Below are positions 24,361-35,948 of a stretch of 64,000 bases of DNA, one piece after another (the stretch's first letter is position 1; every line of letters starts with the position of its first letter). This stretch comes from Linnemannia elongata. Its lineage: Eukaryota; Mortierellomycota; Mortierellomycetes; Mortierellales; Mortierellaceae. The stretch lies in the NCBI GenBank assembly GCA_036320915.1, contig JAXBDG010000011.1:1262501-1326500 (forward strand), read 5' to 3'. The position numbers were made by a program, and so were the translations under genes. The notes beneath the pieces are model-generated. The model had not been told where the DNA came from. It searched no databases and was given only the letters and a program-made list of their open reading frames with translations.

Positions 24361-27300
24361 AGAAAAATAAGAGAATAAGGAGATGAGGAATTGAACATTC
24401 ATGGACAGACGAGCGGCGAACGTGAAAGAGAAAAAAAATCAGATAGAGAGAGGAGAAAGATAGGCAGGACAAAAAAACCAAAGATGAGGGATGAGCGCAT
24501 ACATCGACAAATACATACACACGGAATGAATGGGTCTATAAAGTGTAATGCCACAACGAGTGAGGAGCCAACCGTGGGCAGTGTGGTGTGTATTGTTGTT
24601 GTTGGTTTTTTTTGTGAGTGCGTGCGCGAGGCAATACAAAGTTCAATTGCAATTTGTTGGACGCTAGTCGTTTTTTTTCCATCCCGTCCTTTTGTTTGGT
24701 CGTGAAAAAAAAAAAAAAGGAAAACGGGGACCCCAGAGGTCAAAAGGTAAAAGAGCAGCAAGGAATTGTATTGGCAAAAACAAGGAGTGGACATGCCACA
24801 GCACCCCAGCCTGTGAAGGACCAACAGGACAACTTGACAAGAGCTAGATAGGGGGGAGGGGAGAACAGACATTACACAGAGTGAAAGAGAGGAGAGTGAA
24901 AGGGAAGGAAGGACGAGAAGGAAGGAAAGGGAACACGGACTGGGATGATGATGATTATGACGATTGAGCAATAAAGAAATAAGGTGGAGAGAGAAGATAA
25001 CAAGACGAGACTGACTACCGACACGAGTGTAAGAAGAAGGAAGATAAAGTACTCATAACAGTCGAAACGAAAGACCTACTTGGCCACATACCCACTCAAT
25101 TTTTTAACACTGCTGTCTTTGCTGTTGCTGTTGCCAGGATGGTTGTTTTCAATTTCATTCCGTGGTTGCTGTTTCCTTCTTTTGCTGGATTCGTTTATCT
25201 CCATCAATTGCTTCCTCTTTCTGTCTTTCTATCGTTCTGCGATGGTGTGGTCTATCACTTCCATTTTCCACAATCACATCTCCTTCTCCCTCTCTCTCTG
25301 TCTGTTTCCTGTCCATCCTTCCTCCCTCAAATCCCCCCCTTTTTTTTTTCTGTTTCCCCTACGTCATTGTCGTCATTCGTGAGTTGAGTTCAGTGGCCAT
25401 TGAACGTACGTGACTCCCCTTTTCAGAGCCCTTTTTATTTCAATTGAATGCTATAGAGCGACTCAATACAAAATATAAACCTGATGCACGGACAGTTGTG
25501 TTGTTGTTGCGGGTTGTTTGGGTGGTTGCAGCTCGTCTGCCTGTCTGCTGGACTGGCTGACAAGCGTGTGTGTTTTGTGTTTTTATTTTGCTCACACGCT
25601 CACTCTCCTTTACTTTATGTGCCCTCACTCCTGAACCTCCGGGTGCCCCATCACCACTTTTTTTTTTTTATTTTTCATATTCTCTCCATCTCATCATCAT
25701 CATCTTGCACATCACACACTATCATCATCCTCATCATCTCACAAACATAACAATAAAAAAATAACGCGCACAATACCTTTCTGCACATAATACCTGACAA
25801 CAAGAATCTGTTCCTGAGACATTCACCAGTGTGTCAAATATCAGCAACCATTAAGGGGGAAAAGCCCTGTATGAAACTAGACCATCCTCACCGTTCTCGA
25901 GGCAGACCACGATCTGCATTCCTGTTCTAAAGGTATAAGTACGAGGAAGAACAGGTCTATGGTACAAAAGGTAGTCAATCTGTCGTAGACTACTCCAACC
26001 GCCGAAAGAAAAAAATAATCCCCGCCCAAATTCGCAGACCCGAAGTAGGGGCCAGACCCGGCTTACAGAATAGCCAATGGGTTCATTGGGCTGCAATATT
26101 GCTTTGTTCCTGGTCTAAAGAAACATGGAGATAAAAAAAAACGCGCGCTTGTTGTTTTTAGTCCCACACCTTGGGGACTAGCACAAAGAAGAAAGTGCAT
26201 TTCATTATCGAACCCAGCATGAACGAGCGAAGCATATGAATGTGATGAGCGGGATGAATGCGTGGAATAGTTGGTTACCGTTTCTCTCTCTTCAGAATAA
26301 AGTGATAGAATGTGGATGGATGCGGGGAAAAGATAATTGGTGTTGAGGAGATGTGGACTTTCGGGCAGAGAGCGTGAACTAGAGGGACAGAGGCATTACG
26401 GCCGTTTGATGAGGTAAAATGAACGACCAAAAGGGTGGTTGAATGGCAGGGTGTGTGAATCTCTTTCATCTCCTACCTAGCTCGTTGACTAGCGCGCCAT
26501 TTACCCTTGTTTTCTTTCTTTTGTTACAGCTTCGTTCTTCTTTTCGTTGGTGGACCCTTCATTGGCTATTTTGTGGAGCCTGTGCTTTTTTGGCTCATGG
26601 GTCCGTCAACAACAAAGACAGAGGTACTTTTAACCAGCAAGAGCTCTCAATCATCATACAAACTGACAACAATAACAAAAGGGGGTGTACGTGTGTGTTT
26701 GATGGGCGAAAAGAGAATGACAAAAGGGGGGCCACCCTAATTCACCGTTTAATTATTACCTGATGAGCCCATGAAATTAGCATGACCCTTCCCTTTTCCC
26801 TTTACCTTCCCTGACCCTGTCACTCGTTTGGGCTCTTTGCCTTTTGTCCAGCCGGTCGGAGGAATGTCAATTTTTTTTGATAATGGATTGGACAATAACC
26901 TCTCCTTCCTGGTCTTCTTTCTCAATCCTCCTCCAAGGCAGCTCACATGCAGGGTCGCTCGAAAACAACAAACACAACACAAAAAAGAAAACGCAAAATA
27001 GGTAGCCGGACAAACGTAAAACTGGGTCAATTCGTTATTTGCTCACAATGCCGAAAAAAAGCGCGACTCGAGCTTGTTGGTTTAGAAAGAGACAAAACAG
27101 AAAAATGCCTCTCTCTCTAATCCTCTTCCCTCGCTGTCGTTGGCATGTTGCGAAAGGGTACCAATTGCTCTCATAATTTTGACCCCATCTCATCAATTGG
27201 AAAGGACACACTTTGCATTTATGATTGAAAATCACCGAGAGGACAGAAGAGAAAAATAAGGGTTCGCGTGAAAAAAACACAAACAAAAACAACAAAAAAT

Positions 27301-27789
27301 AGATGGAGCAAAGTTCTACCATGAGGGGTTGCAGCAACAAGGCAGTCAAAGAGCGGTAGCCATGGTACCCCTTTGTCCATATTGCCTTGCTCCATATTCC
27401 ACTAGCGCCATCTTTATTTTTATTTATAGGTAGGTGTATGTATAACAGCTCATCCAGGGTGTTGCACATGTAGTGACACCTCCTGCAGGCGGCATGGAGG
27501 CAGCCAAGTTGGTAGCTATTATAACACACTAGCGAGAGAGCAGACAAATATCCAATTGGTAGGGCAGGAGAGAGAGAGAGAGTGAAGCGTCGATCGTTTT
27601 TGTACTTGTTGTCCGGTATCCACTTTTTTTATGAATCCCCGCTCAAAAGGCACACAACTCGAGCTTTTGTGACAAATTCTCCTACAGTACTGTTAAATAA
27701 TGGTCGCCATTTTTGTTTGCGGGCTTCGAGACCAGTGGTCCTTTGTGTACATATCTCCACCCCAAAAGGCTCGCAATCCCATGTACTCT

Positions 27790-27791
<2 letters not shown>

Positions 27792-27823
<32 letters not shown>
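27792..27823. repeat. T32 homopolymer
   Basis: Run of 32 T in the gene-poor region. Confidence 0.95.
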
Positions 27824-27824
<1 letters not shown>

Positions 27825-28537
27825 GTCGAACATAACTCCTATCGATGTGAGTCAAGTCCGCACCCTTGACCAAAACAAAAACAACAACAAAGGTAGAAAC
27901 ATTATGGAGCAACTCTTTGCATTTTGTAATGTAATACATTCCGCCTAAACACCGGAGACATGAGAAAGTCAACAGCTAGATTGGTGAGCGGAGGAAACCC
28001 TTTCCTCTCCAGAACCGGCCTCCCAGCATCGCAATGCCGCTTTCATATCACTACCGATCAGTCGCTAGTGTTTTGGATGTCAAGGGTGCTACTGGTAGAA
28101 TCTCACTCCCACACGGAATGGAAAGAAGAACTACCGATACCTTCTTCCTCCACACACAGACACGTTCATGCAATTACAAGACTAGTTCATAAGTCTTGGT
28201 GTAATCCTGGACCTTAGCTGTCAACAACAATCAATGGACAACAGCTAAGAACAAAGTGAGGCGTACGCTGAGAAAAGAGAACTCCATCTATCTAACCAGA
28301 ATATCGTTAGTGCAATTTTTCAATGAAAATTTCGAGTGCAAATAAATGTGCCTCCTTTTCGTCCGTCAGCTTACCCTCCGCCTCATCCATATCCAACTCT
28401 CCTCCTTTTACCTTTCCATCCGTTCCTTCTTACAGCTTTCCTTACTCCATTGAGTGATGAGACTACGATAGAATAGTAAACCAACTCAACAACTACAATA
28501 ATTGTTGCATGCAACATGACGCGATATTTAGGATCAA

Positions 28538-28565
28538 GTGTCTGTCTGTCTGTCTGTCTGTCTGT
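28538..28565. repeat. (GTCT)n microsatellite
   Basis: About seven GTCT units on the plus strand, inside a pyrimidine-rich island. A shorter run of the same unit type occurs near 262-278. Confidence 0.85.
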
Positions 28566-29387
28566 TTCCTTTGCCCTTTCCTTTGTCCTCGTCTTCTCTC
28601 TCACCACCTATCTTTCCTTCGGTCACACCTATTCGCTCTCTATGTGTAATAAATGCTCCTCTCCTTGGATGGGTTACATCGTTTATTTTTTTTGGGTTTG
28701 GCACTAGCGGCGAACAAAGGGAGACAACAAAAAACGCAAAAAAAAAAAAGATGATGGAAAGGAGAAAGGGGCTGGGGTTCTTGTTTGCCTTTTGCTCAGG
28801 TCCGTCCGTACTATCACCCAATGAAAACAAAAACAACAAGAGTCGGGGCTATTTTTCTTGTTTGTTTCATGCAGATTCTTTGTCTTTTTTTTCTTGCGGC
28901 AGAAAAGAAATCAGGAGGAGAAAGCATCAAGGGAGGACACACATGAAAGAAAGGGGCCCATTACACATCTACGTCGTTATTTCTCACAGCAAATAATGGG
29001 TATGATAATAGCAAAGAAAGGGGGTTGTTGCTTCCAAGAATTGTCAAGCAAAGAAAAAGAGTAAGAGGGGCCAATGCTAAGTAAAGCAGACCAGGGCACC
29101 AAAAAAAGCAGCAATGATCTCAGTAATACGCATGCATGCATATACAGATACTTGTTGTTTTTGTGCCCGACTCGCTCATTCAGAGAAAAGAAAAACAGCC
29201 GACAACAAACAACGGTAGTCGAAGCGGCGATCAAGACATTCCGTTTTTAAATGGTCAATTACCATCAACACCATCCTGGCGTTCACTCATTGTGCGTTGT
29301 TTACACACTCATCCATCCACCTTTACTCAATTATTCTCGTGTTTGCTCGTCTCACATCCAATACCCATTTATTATTTTGTTCCATTA

Positions 29388-29756
29388 GTCGAGTTCAAAA
29401 CGCAGAGAAAAAAAGCGTACATGCAAACAAGCTAACTGGCGGATGTCAATGCTGAACGGAAGAATATCGTCATTGTTCTTCATTTTACCAGCCATCCCTA
29501 TCTCCATCGTTTTTTCTCATCCTCACCTCGGATGACACCGACGATCCCGTTGATCCGCTTGCCCCCTGTTTTCGAGTTCAAAAGGCAAATAAAAAAAGGT
29601 GTATGCAAGCAAGCAAAATGACGGATGACAGTACTGAACCGACGAAAAATCGTCATTGTTCTTCATTTTTAAGGCCATCCTTTTTTTATCCCGTCGTTTC
29701 ATTCTCATCCTCACCTCTGACGACAGCGACGATCTCTTTGATCGCCTTGACCCCTG
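29388..29756. repeat. Imperfect tandem duplication, two units of about 181-186 bp
   Basis: Unit A is about 29388-29568 and unit B about 29571-29756. Shared landmarks appear in the same order: TCGAGTTCAAAA at the start, a short A-run, a GTA/GTG...TGCAA.CAAGC segment, GACGGATG or GGCGGATG, CGTCATTGTTCTTCATTTT in the middle, CTCATCCTCACCTC, then a GACGATC...TTGATC.GCTTG.CCCCTG end. Identity looks like roughly 70-80 percent by eye, with small indels. I see no open reading frame conserved between the copies and no target-site duplication. Confidence 0.8.
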
Positions 29757-32460
29757 CTACTATCCTTCAAAAAAAAACTCAAACATCGTGCGATAGTAAA
29801 CAATTGATTCCCCATCCTCCTTCGTTCTTTTTTTGTTTACGCGTCTTCCTTCCATTCTATACCAGGTTTTTCTCAACACCAAATGATCCTTTTTCGAACA
29901 AGACATTCTGAACTTGAACCACGGCAAGCCAAGATAAGGTACGTCACTTGCTCCCGAGATACTGTTCTCATGCAGAGTCTTACAGTTGTACCTACCCCTC
30001 CTGTTACTAGGATTTAGGTCTCTACATCCAATTTCTCTCTCCCCTTGAACCCCGATGGAGAAGTTGTCGTCACCGCGAAGTAAAAGGAGACTTCCGACAA
30101 TGGCAATGAAGAAGTGTACTCTACGAAGACATAAAAAAAGTTGAGCACAAAAGTTAGGGTTCAATAGGGCATGACAGACTATAAACGGGACAGGGTAGGG
30201 TGCGGCAGGGTAGTGGCAGGGCAAGGCAGGGGAGAGGGGTGAGATGGGCTCATTCGAACTCTCTACATTTCCCTTCACCTTCTTTTTCTTCTATCCATCC
30301 CTATCGTGCATCATCATAACCACTGACGCCCACTCATTTCTCGCCAAAATGGCGCACAACTCCCTTTTCTGTTTGGACTCGGCTGCTCTATGTGCAATAA
30401 AGAACGAAGGACGAAGAGGCTCGGTGCATCCTATTCGTTGGAGTTGCACAGTCTGGTCAAACACTTGGGCGGTAGGCGGCGTTTATCTCTGTTTGATGCT
30501 GGATGATGATACTATATGCGTGTTTTTTGTTATTTTATTTTTATTTTTTTTGCGGGTCGGACAATGGGCGTGAACGTTACACCGACCTCGTCATTGCTTT
30601 CTTTTGCATTCTATTATTTTTTTCTGTGGGCCTGTCAACAAAACATCAACAAGACACGCGGTCAACAAGGGTAAAAGTGAAAGCGAGAGCGGGCTGTGCA
30701 ACAGGCTTTTCTGCAGCCGACTCTAGAGAACGATCAGAGTAGTGTCAATAACGAACGGATGAAAGTATGAAGGGGGGGGGATGAGTTTCATCACTCCATT
30801 TTGTTTTCTACCAGTTATCGCTGCCTTCATATCAGATGTCCTGCCTTTGCGGATTGTATGCGCCGGATGAGGAAAATGCAACAGAGAGCATTATTGATAC
30901 TCGGAAAAGGGAGACAATGCAACCCCCCCCCTTTCATTCTATTAATCCCTTATTCCTTCGTCACTGGCCACGCAAAGCAAGAATAGGAGCGAAATAGAGG
31001 ATGGGGATAAGGATCAAGGATGAGGGAGTACACTTCATTTCAGTGCTTATTTTTTGGGCTTATCGCGTTCATGACGAGTATCCACCAGGCCGACATATGA
31101 CTTTCCTCTTTTACTTTTCTGACTTGGAAGTACAGTACTTTACGACTGTTTTTCGTCAAGGAGCATGGAGGGATGGGTATGATTTGGATTGATAGTTTAA
31201 ACGGGGTACCCCCTGTGTTCGAATTGCATCAATGACGGAACCCAAAGCCGAATGAAAAAAAAGTATGCATGCATGTAAAAGAAGAAAAGAACACTCAAGA
31301 GTGATACAACAATAACAACTTGAGCAATAAGGCAAGTATTAGAGATAGCGAATAGGGTAAACAACGAACAACGAGGTCATGGAAAAATGCACATGCGTGT
31401 ACTCTTTCGCTTCCCTTGCTCTTATTTCTGTATTCCGACAAAGAGAGGGTGGAGTGGGTGCAGTGTACTGTACGTTGCATCATCTTTTATTCATGCCTGC
31501 CCAGCCCAACCCATCCCAGCAACAGGCATCATCTGCGTCAAATTAGAACCTTGCACCCTGACCACCGACCACCGACCACTGCCCCATGCCCTGTATTTTG
31601 TTATATGTTTGTTGTTTTTCACAGGAACTCCCACATGCACACACGCACTCTTCTTCAGCATCGATCCATGTCCACTCCAAAAGAAATTTCGAAATGCTCT
31701 CGTTCTCACTCACGGAAGAGCACAACCTTGGATGTCAACATAAACAATGATGCCACCACTTTTTGATTTATTTTTTTTGCGCCAACCCTAAAACAACACA
31801 CAAAACATAGGATGGAGGAAGGAGGAGGATGTTGAGCAGCATGACGATATCCTTTTTTTTTTTTTCTTTCTTTCTCATGTTCTTCCTATCATTTCGCAAT
31901 AACATCGTCCTACCATTGTTATCAGATTATGTCCCCGTAGTGCTTGTAACGCGTTTTTTTCTACATATTTTTGCCCCTAGTCGCGTTTAAGGGTCCACAT
32001 AGTTTATCATAGTGTGTCAGTATGAGTATCTGGTGGTAAAATCGTATTGCTTCCCCTCTGCATTAGCCCTGTATCTTCCCTATCATCCCTATCACCTAGG
32101 AACTAGGCCGAAAGAGCCCCCTCACAGCACCCACTCTCCTTTATGACGTCGTCCAGCCTGTACGGTCGTATCCCTCATGCTTCCCCCCCCCCCCCCTCCC
32201 TCCTCTCCCTTTCTTATCACTACCCCAGACTGTGTAACTCTAATAGACTCAACAATCGAGAGAGACGGGTGAGCAGGCGGAAGGGGGGGTTCAGACCTCT
32301 AAGCTGAGGACAAGAGAAAGAATAGGAAGTGGGGGTGGGAAAGACCTTGTTGGATATACTTACCCCGGAGAAATACTAAAAAATCAAACTCCACCCCATC
32401 GATCAAAAAAAAACTATCAACAACCTTACAGTACATACAGCTATCCAACTTGGCTGTGAT

Positions 32461-32461
<1 letters not shown>

Positions 32462-32500
<39 letters not shown>
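32462..32500. repeat. A39 homopolymer
   Basis: The longest A/T homopolymer in the window, followed within 120 bp by a second A-run near 32588-32604. Confidence 0.95.
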
Positions 32501-32502
<2 letters not shown>

Positions 32503-33320
32503 AAGGTTGGGGGAGAGGAACGACCTGGTGACCAGTGCAGAACTGAGCAATTGAGAAAAAAAAAATATGGGTGTATGTGATGAGGAGAAAAAAAAAAAAA
32601 AAAAGTCTGCTGGAGACATAATGGGAGTAAGTGGAATTGAGAGTCGTTTTTTCAGAGCCGGAGGGCTCCACTCTGGACTTGACAGCATGCACATGTTCAG
32701 GTATTGTGGCTTGAGACGATTCCACTTTTTTTACCCTGATATACACAAGCAGCTGTCTTCACTGACCCCGCACCCACACTCTCACCCTTTGAACCCCGAG
32801 ATCCAATCTCCCATACGGGCACAAGCATGCGGAAGTATCGTCTCCCCACTAGTACGGCTAGTCTTGCAATGCTTCTGCCTGTACCTGTTAACACGCCTTC
32901 TCACACCCAAATGTTTCATCCTTCCCCCTCCCATTCTGACACAACCCACAAGTCCACAACGGCGAAACCACAAAAGGAACATGAGACGGAGTGAAAAAGC
33001 AGAGAAGGTAAAGAAAAAAAAAGGAGGTGGTGTGCGACGAACGGGAATGAGTGGGAAGAAAAACGCCATGTATCTCCTGCATCACATGAATGAACTACTG
33101 GACAGAGACATCAACACGGCCTAGAAACTTCTTTTGTGGTAGGACAAGATGCTGTTGGTTTATACAAAGGAGAGGGACTTGAAGGAAAAACGAACTCGTT
33201 TATTTTTGAGAACAGTGCTATTACATTGTGAATTAGAAATTAGAAAACATTGGCAAGAAAGAAAGGCAACAAAAGAAAAAATGAAACAATAACATAGAGG
33301 ACAAAGTGAAAGAGAAAGAG

Positions 33321-33349
<29 letters not shown>
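33321..33349. repeat. A29 homopolymer
   Basis: Run of 29 A embedded in a purine-rich stretch at about 33290-33370. Confidence 0.95.
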
Positions 33350-33351
<2 letters not shown>

Positions 33352-34320
33352 AAGAAAGAGAAAAAAAGATATAAAGGAGATAAGCGGTCGAAAGAAATAA
33401 GAAACGTCGTAAAGAAGAATTCATTATGTGGAGTGAATGGTCGGATCGAGAGACATGAAAGGACTGGAATGGGAGGGAGGAAATGGGGCAGCGAGGAAAG
33501 AGTTGGGTATAACTGCAAGTGATGAATTGCGAACATGGGCCAACTCCTCGATGGCTGTGCAAACAAAAGGGGTGGAAGGGGATGTGAAAAATATGCCGGC
33601 TGTGGAGAAGGGAACTTTTGACCAGGAACAGCCAGTACGACAGGCAGATAGTCATCAGGCGGGCAGAAATGCCAGACAGGCGAGCGTGAAATCATGAGGG
33701 GTGGTGCGTTCCTGCGATCTCCGCGCCTCTCTGTTCGTGGTGCTGTGTCCGAAACAGCACGCGCTGTCTTTGGATCTCCACTGGGGTGGTAACATGGCAT
33801 GGCATTGACATGAGCGTAGGCATGGGTAGTAGGGGCATCGGCATCCCGAATCGTGTAGGAAAGTACCGCTTCCTCCCTCCTCTTCCTCCCAACAAAGAAG
33901 GAGAGGAGCATAAAAAGCGCGAGGCAACAGCTTCATGACTAGATCATGCTTTCCTGCTGTGATGCATTGGCATAGTCCCTGAAGACCAAGATCATTATTA
34001 AAAGTTCAAAAGTGAAAAAAGGCGTGAAAAAGGGGAGGGGAAGGGAAAAGGAAGGGAAAAGGAAGGGAAAAAAAACCAGCAAACAAAAAGGAAAAGTATG
34101 AAGGGCTAGGTCAAGTCATTAAAGGACAACGAGACACAAGCCGCATGCGAGGTTGTGAAAAAGATAAAGGAAAAAAGGAACAAAAAGGGAAATAACAACA
34201 AAGAAAGCAAATAACGTGTCAAACAAAGTGAGAAAGAAAAGAGGGAGAGATGGAGAAATAACAAAGGGAAGGGTTCGTGAAAAAAGAAAAAGTGAAACGA
34301 AAGGAAAGGTCGTGCCGATA

Positions 34321-35103
34321 TCATTTGGGGGAGTTGTTGGGAAAGTCATCTGCTTTGGGTGCGTCCTCAGAGCCTTCGACAATGGCGTTGCGTCGGCGGA
34401 AGGTGTAATCCGATGGCGTGTCCCCTTCGGTAGCATCACCGCCTCCTGGGCTCATGTCCGCGGGAGCAGTGGTGGTCCCGCCGCCACCTCCTGATCCACC
34501 ACCGCCGCTGCTGTGAGTTCGTGCGCCACTAAAAGGGTTTCCCGATCGGATACTGCGGTGATGGGGAGACTCGTCCGTCGACGTCGCATATGGATCGTAG
34601 GGCGAGAGGGGCGAGAAGGGCGAGCCAGCCATGTCGATCCTCTGGACGAACGGAGGCAGGGGCATTAGCAGAGGTGCGTCGTCAGATGGTTGGTATGAAC
34701 GGGTACTATGGCCGACCGCGTGTGGTGCTGCACCGACTCCTGACAGGGACATTGAGCGCTCGCACAGGCTGTAAGGCTCCGAGGACTGGCTGGGGAACAG
34801 GCGGCGCTCACTGGCGAGGTTGTGTCGACGGTGTGAGATGGGTCCTGGTCCTGCCGAGTATGTAGATGATGATGCTGTTGTTGTCCATGAAGAAGGGTTG
34901 TTGTTGTCGTTGTTGAGTTTTGGATGGTGGTACATGGTCCTGTTGTCTGATGAGGCTGTGGTGGCGAGGAGTTCGGTGTAGTGCTCTCGACGGAGCATCT
35001 GGTGTTTGCGTCCGACGACTCGTCGCACACGAAGACAGTGCATGCGCGTGTCCTGCCAGGCGTTGCAGTCTGGATGGGCAGTCCTGTTCCTGAGGCTGGA
35101 CAT
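34321..35103 (-). CDS. Hypothetical single-exon low-complexity protein
   Basis: A 260-residue open frame on the minus strand, with the start chosen at 35103. The frame remains open further upstream, but that part reads as F/L/S/P-only translation of the pyrimidine-rich leader. The N-terminus (MSSLRNRTAHPDCNAWQ...) is basic and of ordinary composition. The middle is S/P/Y/N-rich, a glycine run (GGGGSGGGGG) lies near residue 205, and the C-terminus contains DYTFRRRNAIVEGSEDAPKADDF. I recognise no domain, signal peptide or membrane segment, and the protein would be mostly disordered. Support for a real gene is ordinary GC-rich codon use across 783 nt and a typical pyrimidine-rich leader at 35104-35600. 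It is isolated, with about 15 kb of noncoding sequence on one side and 5 kb on the other. Confidence 0.55.
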   Translation of the reverse strand: MSSLRNRTAHPDCNAWQDTRMHCLRVRRVVGRKHQMLRREHYTELLATTASSDNRTMYHHPKLNNDNNNPSSWTTTASSSTYSAGPGPISHRRHNLASERRLFPSQSSEPYSLCERSMSLSGVGAAPHAVGHSTRSYQPSDDAPLLMPLPPFVQRIDMAGSPFSPLSPYDPYATSTDESPHHRSIRSGNPFSGARTHSSGGGGSGGGGGTTTAPADMSPGGGDATEGDTPSDYTFRRRNAIVEGSEDAPKADDFPNNSPK

Positions 35104-35297
35104 TGTGAACACTAGTTGTTGATCCGGATGGAGGAGATGAGAAGGAGGGATGATGATGAAGAAGAGGTGCTGGAAGGTATGAGGTGAGGGTTGAGATAAA
35201 AGGGAAGGGAAGAGGGGAAGGGGAAGAGGGGAAGAGGGAAAGGGAGAGGAGAGGGAAGAGAGGGAGGGAGGGAAGACTTCTAAGGTTGGTGAAAGGG

Positions 35298-35321
35298 AAA
35301 AAAAAAAAAAAAAAAAAAAAA
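35298..35321. repeat. A24 homopolymer
   Basis: Run of about 24 A within the purine-rich leader region of the hypothetical minus-strand ORF. Confidence 0.9.
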
Positions 35322-35921
35322 GGCAAAGAGGAAAAGAAAAAAAGAGAGCAGAAAGGAAAAAGGGAAAAGGAAAGGCAATGGACGGGAAGAAAACAAAAAA
35401 AAAAATAAAGGTAAAAAGAAGCGGGTAAAACAGAGGACCAAGGAGGACAGACGTTTGATTGATTGGAGAGAAGGAGGAGGACGGATGGACAGCAGGATGA
35501 AAAGAAGAGTGTGGGAGAGAGTGAGAGTGAGTGAGTGGGGTGAAGAGGCGAAGGAGGAAGGACAACGAGGATGGAGAAAGAGAAAGGAAAAAAATAATTA
35601 GTATGGTTGTTGGTTGTTGCAAGGGATTGGCGAAGTGAATCCGGTCGGTTCATCGGGGGATGATGATAATTATGGGTTACTACTACTACTACTGGTATCT
35701 GTGCCATTGACGTTTTGCATTCATCCGTACCCACAGTAGCTACCACAGCCAGTATTCCTTATGTTTCCTTCTCATACAAGGCACCATTTCCTGGCGCCCA
35801 TGCTACACAAACTGACTCCTGTTTATCCCAAAAGAAGGTAAGAGAATAGTGTCCCTCGCCCTTCTTTGTTTGTCCTTCTGGTTGTTGCTTTGCTTGCTTA
35901 ATGCATTTAAAAGAAAGAAAG

Positions 35922-35948
35922 AAAAAAAAAAAAAAAAAAAAAAAAAAA
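35922..35948. repeat. A27 homopolymer
   Basis: Run of 27 A, preceded by GAAA repeats and followed by a plus-strand pyrimidine island. Confidence 0.9.

Larger units (their letters stand above)
19573..25080. other. Gene-poor block 1, mostly purine-rich on plus strand
   Basis: No supported gene. The plus strand is G/A-rich over long stretches (19580-20000, 20160-20650, 21280-21780, 22040-22350, 23080-23200, 24360-25000), so the minus strand is pyrimidine-rich, as in leaders of minus-strand genes. The part nearest 19573 is probably the promoter and leader of the C2H2 gene. Pyrimidine-rich plus-strand islands interrupt it (for example 21140-21265). Open frames here are repetitive (F/L/S or R/E/K runs) and show no recognisable domain. 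Homopolymers and (GA)n runs are frequent. Confidence 0.6.
25081..34320. other. Gene-poor block 2, alternating pyrimidine islands and mixed sequence
   Basis: No gene supported over 9.2 kb. Plus-strand pyrimidine islands occur at about 25085-25440, 25560-25740, 28350-28650, 29290-29380 and 32130-32230. Between them are stretches of balanced composition, for example 25800-26120, 26960-27560, 27900-28260, 29880-30240 and 30790-31200. Their short open frames (minus strand 25851-26096 and 29760-30278, plus strand 27960-28217) have no domain I recognise and no convincing exon continuation. They could be decayed coding or mobile sequence, or noncoding RNA. An imperfect tandem duplication lies at 29388-29756. 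Homopolymers of 29-39 nt occur at 27792, 32462 and 33321. Confidence 0.55.

Noticed and set aside
25851..26096. 81-codon minus-strand frame of balanced composition, considered as a LINE or gene remnant
   Set aside because: No reverse-transcriptase, endonuclease or other motif is recognisable, and the neighbouring frames do not continue it.
27960..28217. 85-codon plus-strand frame of balanced composition
   Set aside because: No domain, no splice-supported extension and no family resemblance; kept only as a note on the desert.
28213..28249. Inverted repeat CTTAGCTGT/ACAGCTAAG with a 19-nt loop
   Set aside because: A 9-bp stem is expected by chance in sequence of this length; no U-tract or other terminator context.
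28503..28516. Perfect 14-bp palindrome TGTTGCATGCAACA
   Set aside because: Single occurrence in the desert, with no adjacent gene to regulate.
31205..31280. Possible third partial copy of the duplicated unit at 29388-29756
   Set aside because: Only short similarities (CCCCTG, TTCGA.TT, GTATGCA) in a loose order; not distinguishable from chance by eye.
34808..35746. 312-codon minus-strand frame overlapping the hypothetical ORF
   Set aside because: It is mostly F/L/S/P-only translation of the leader in another frame, with no plausible start region.
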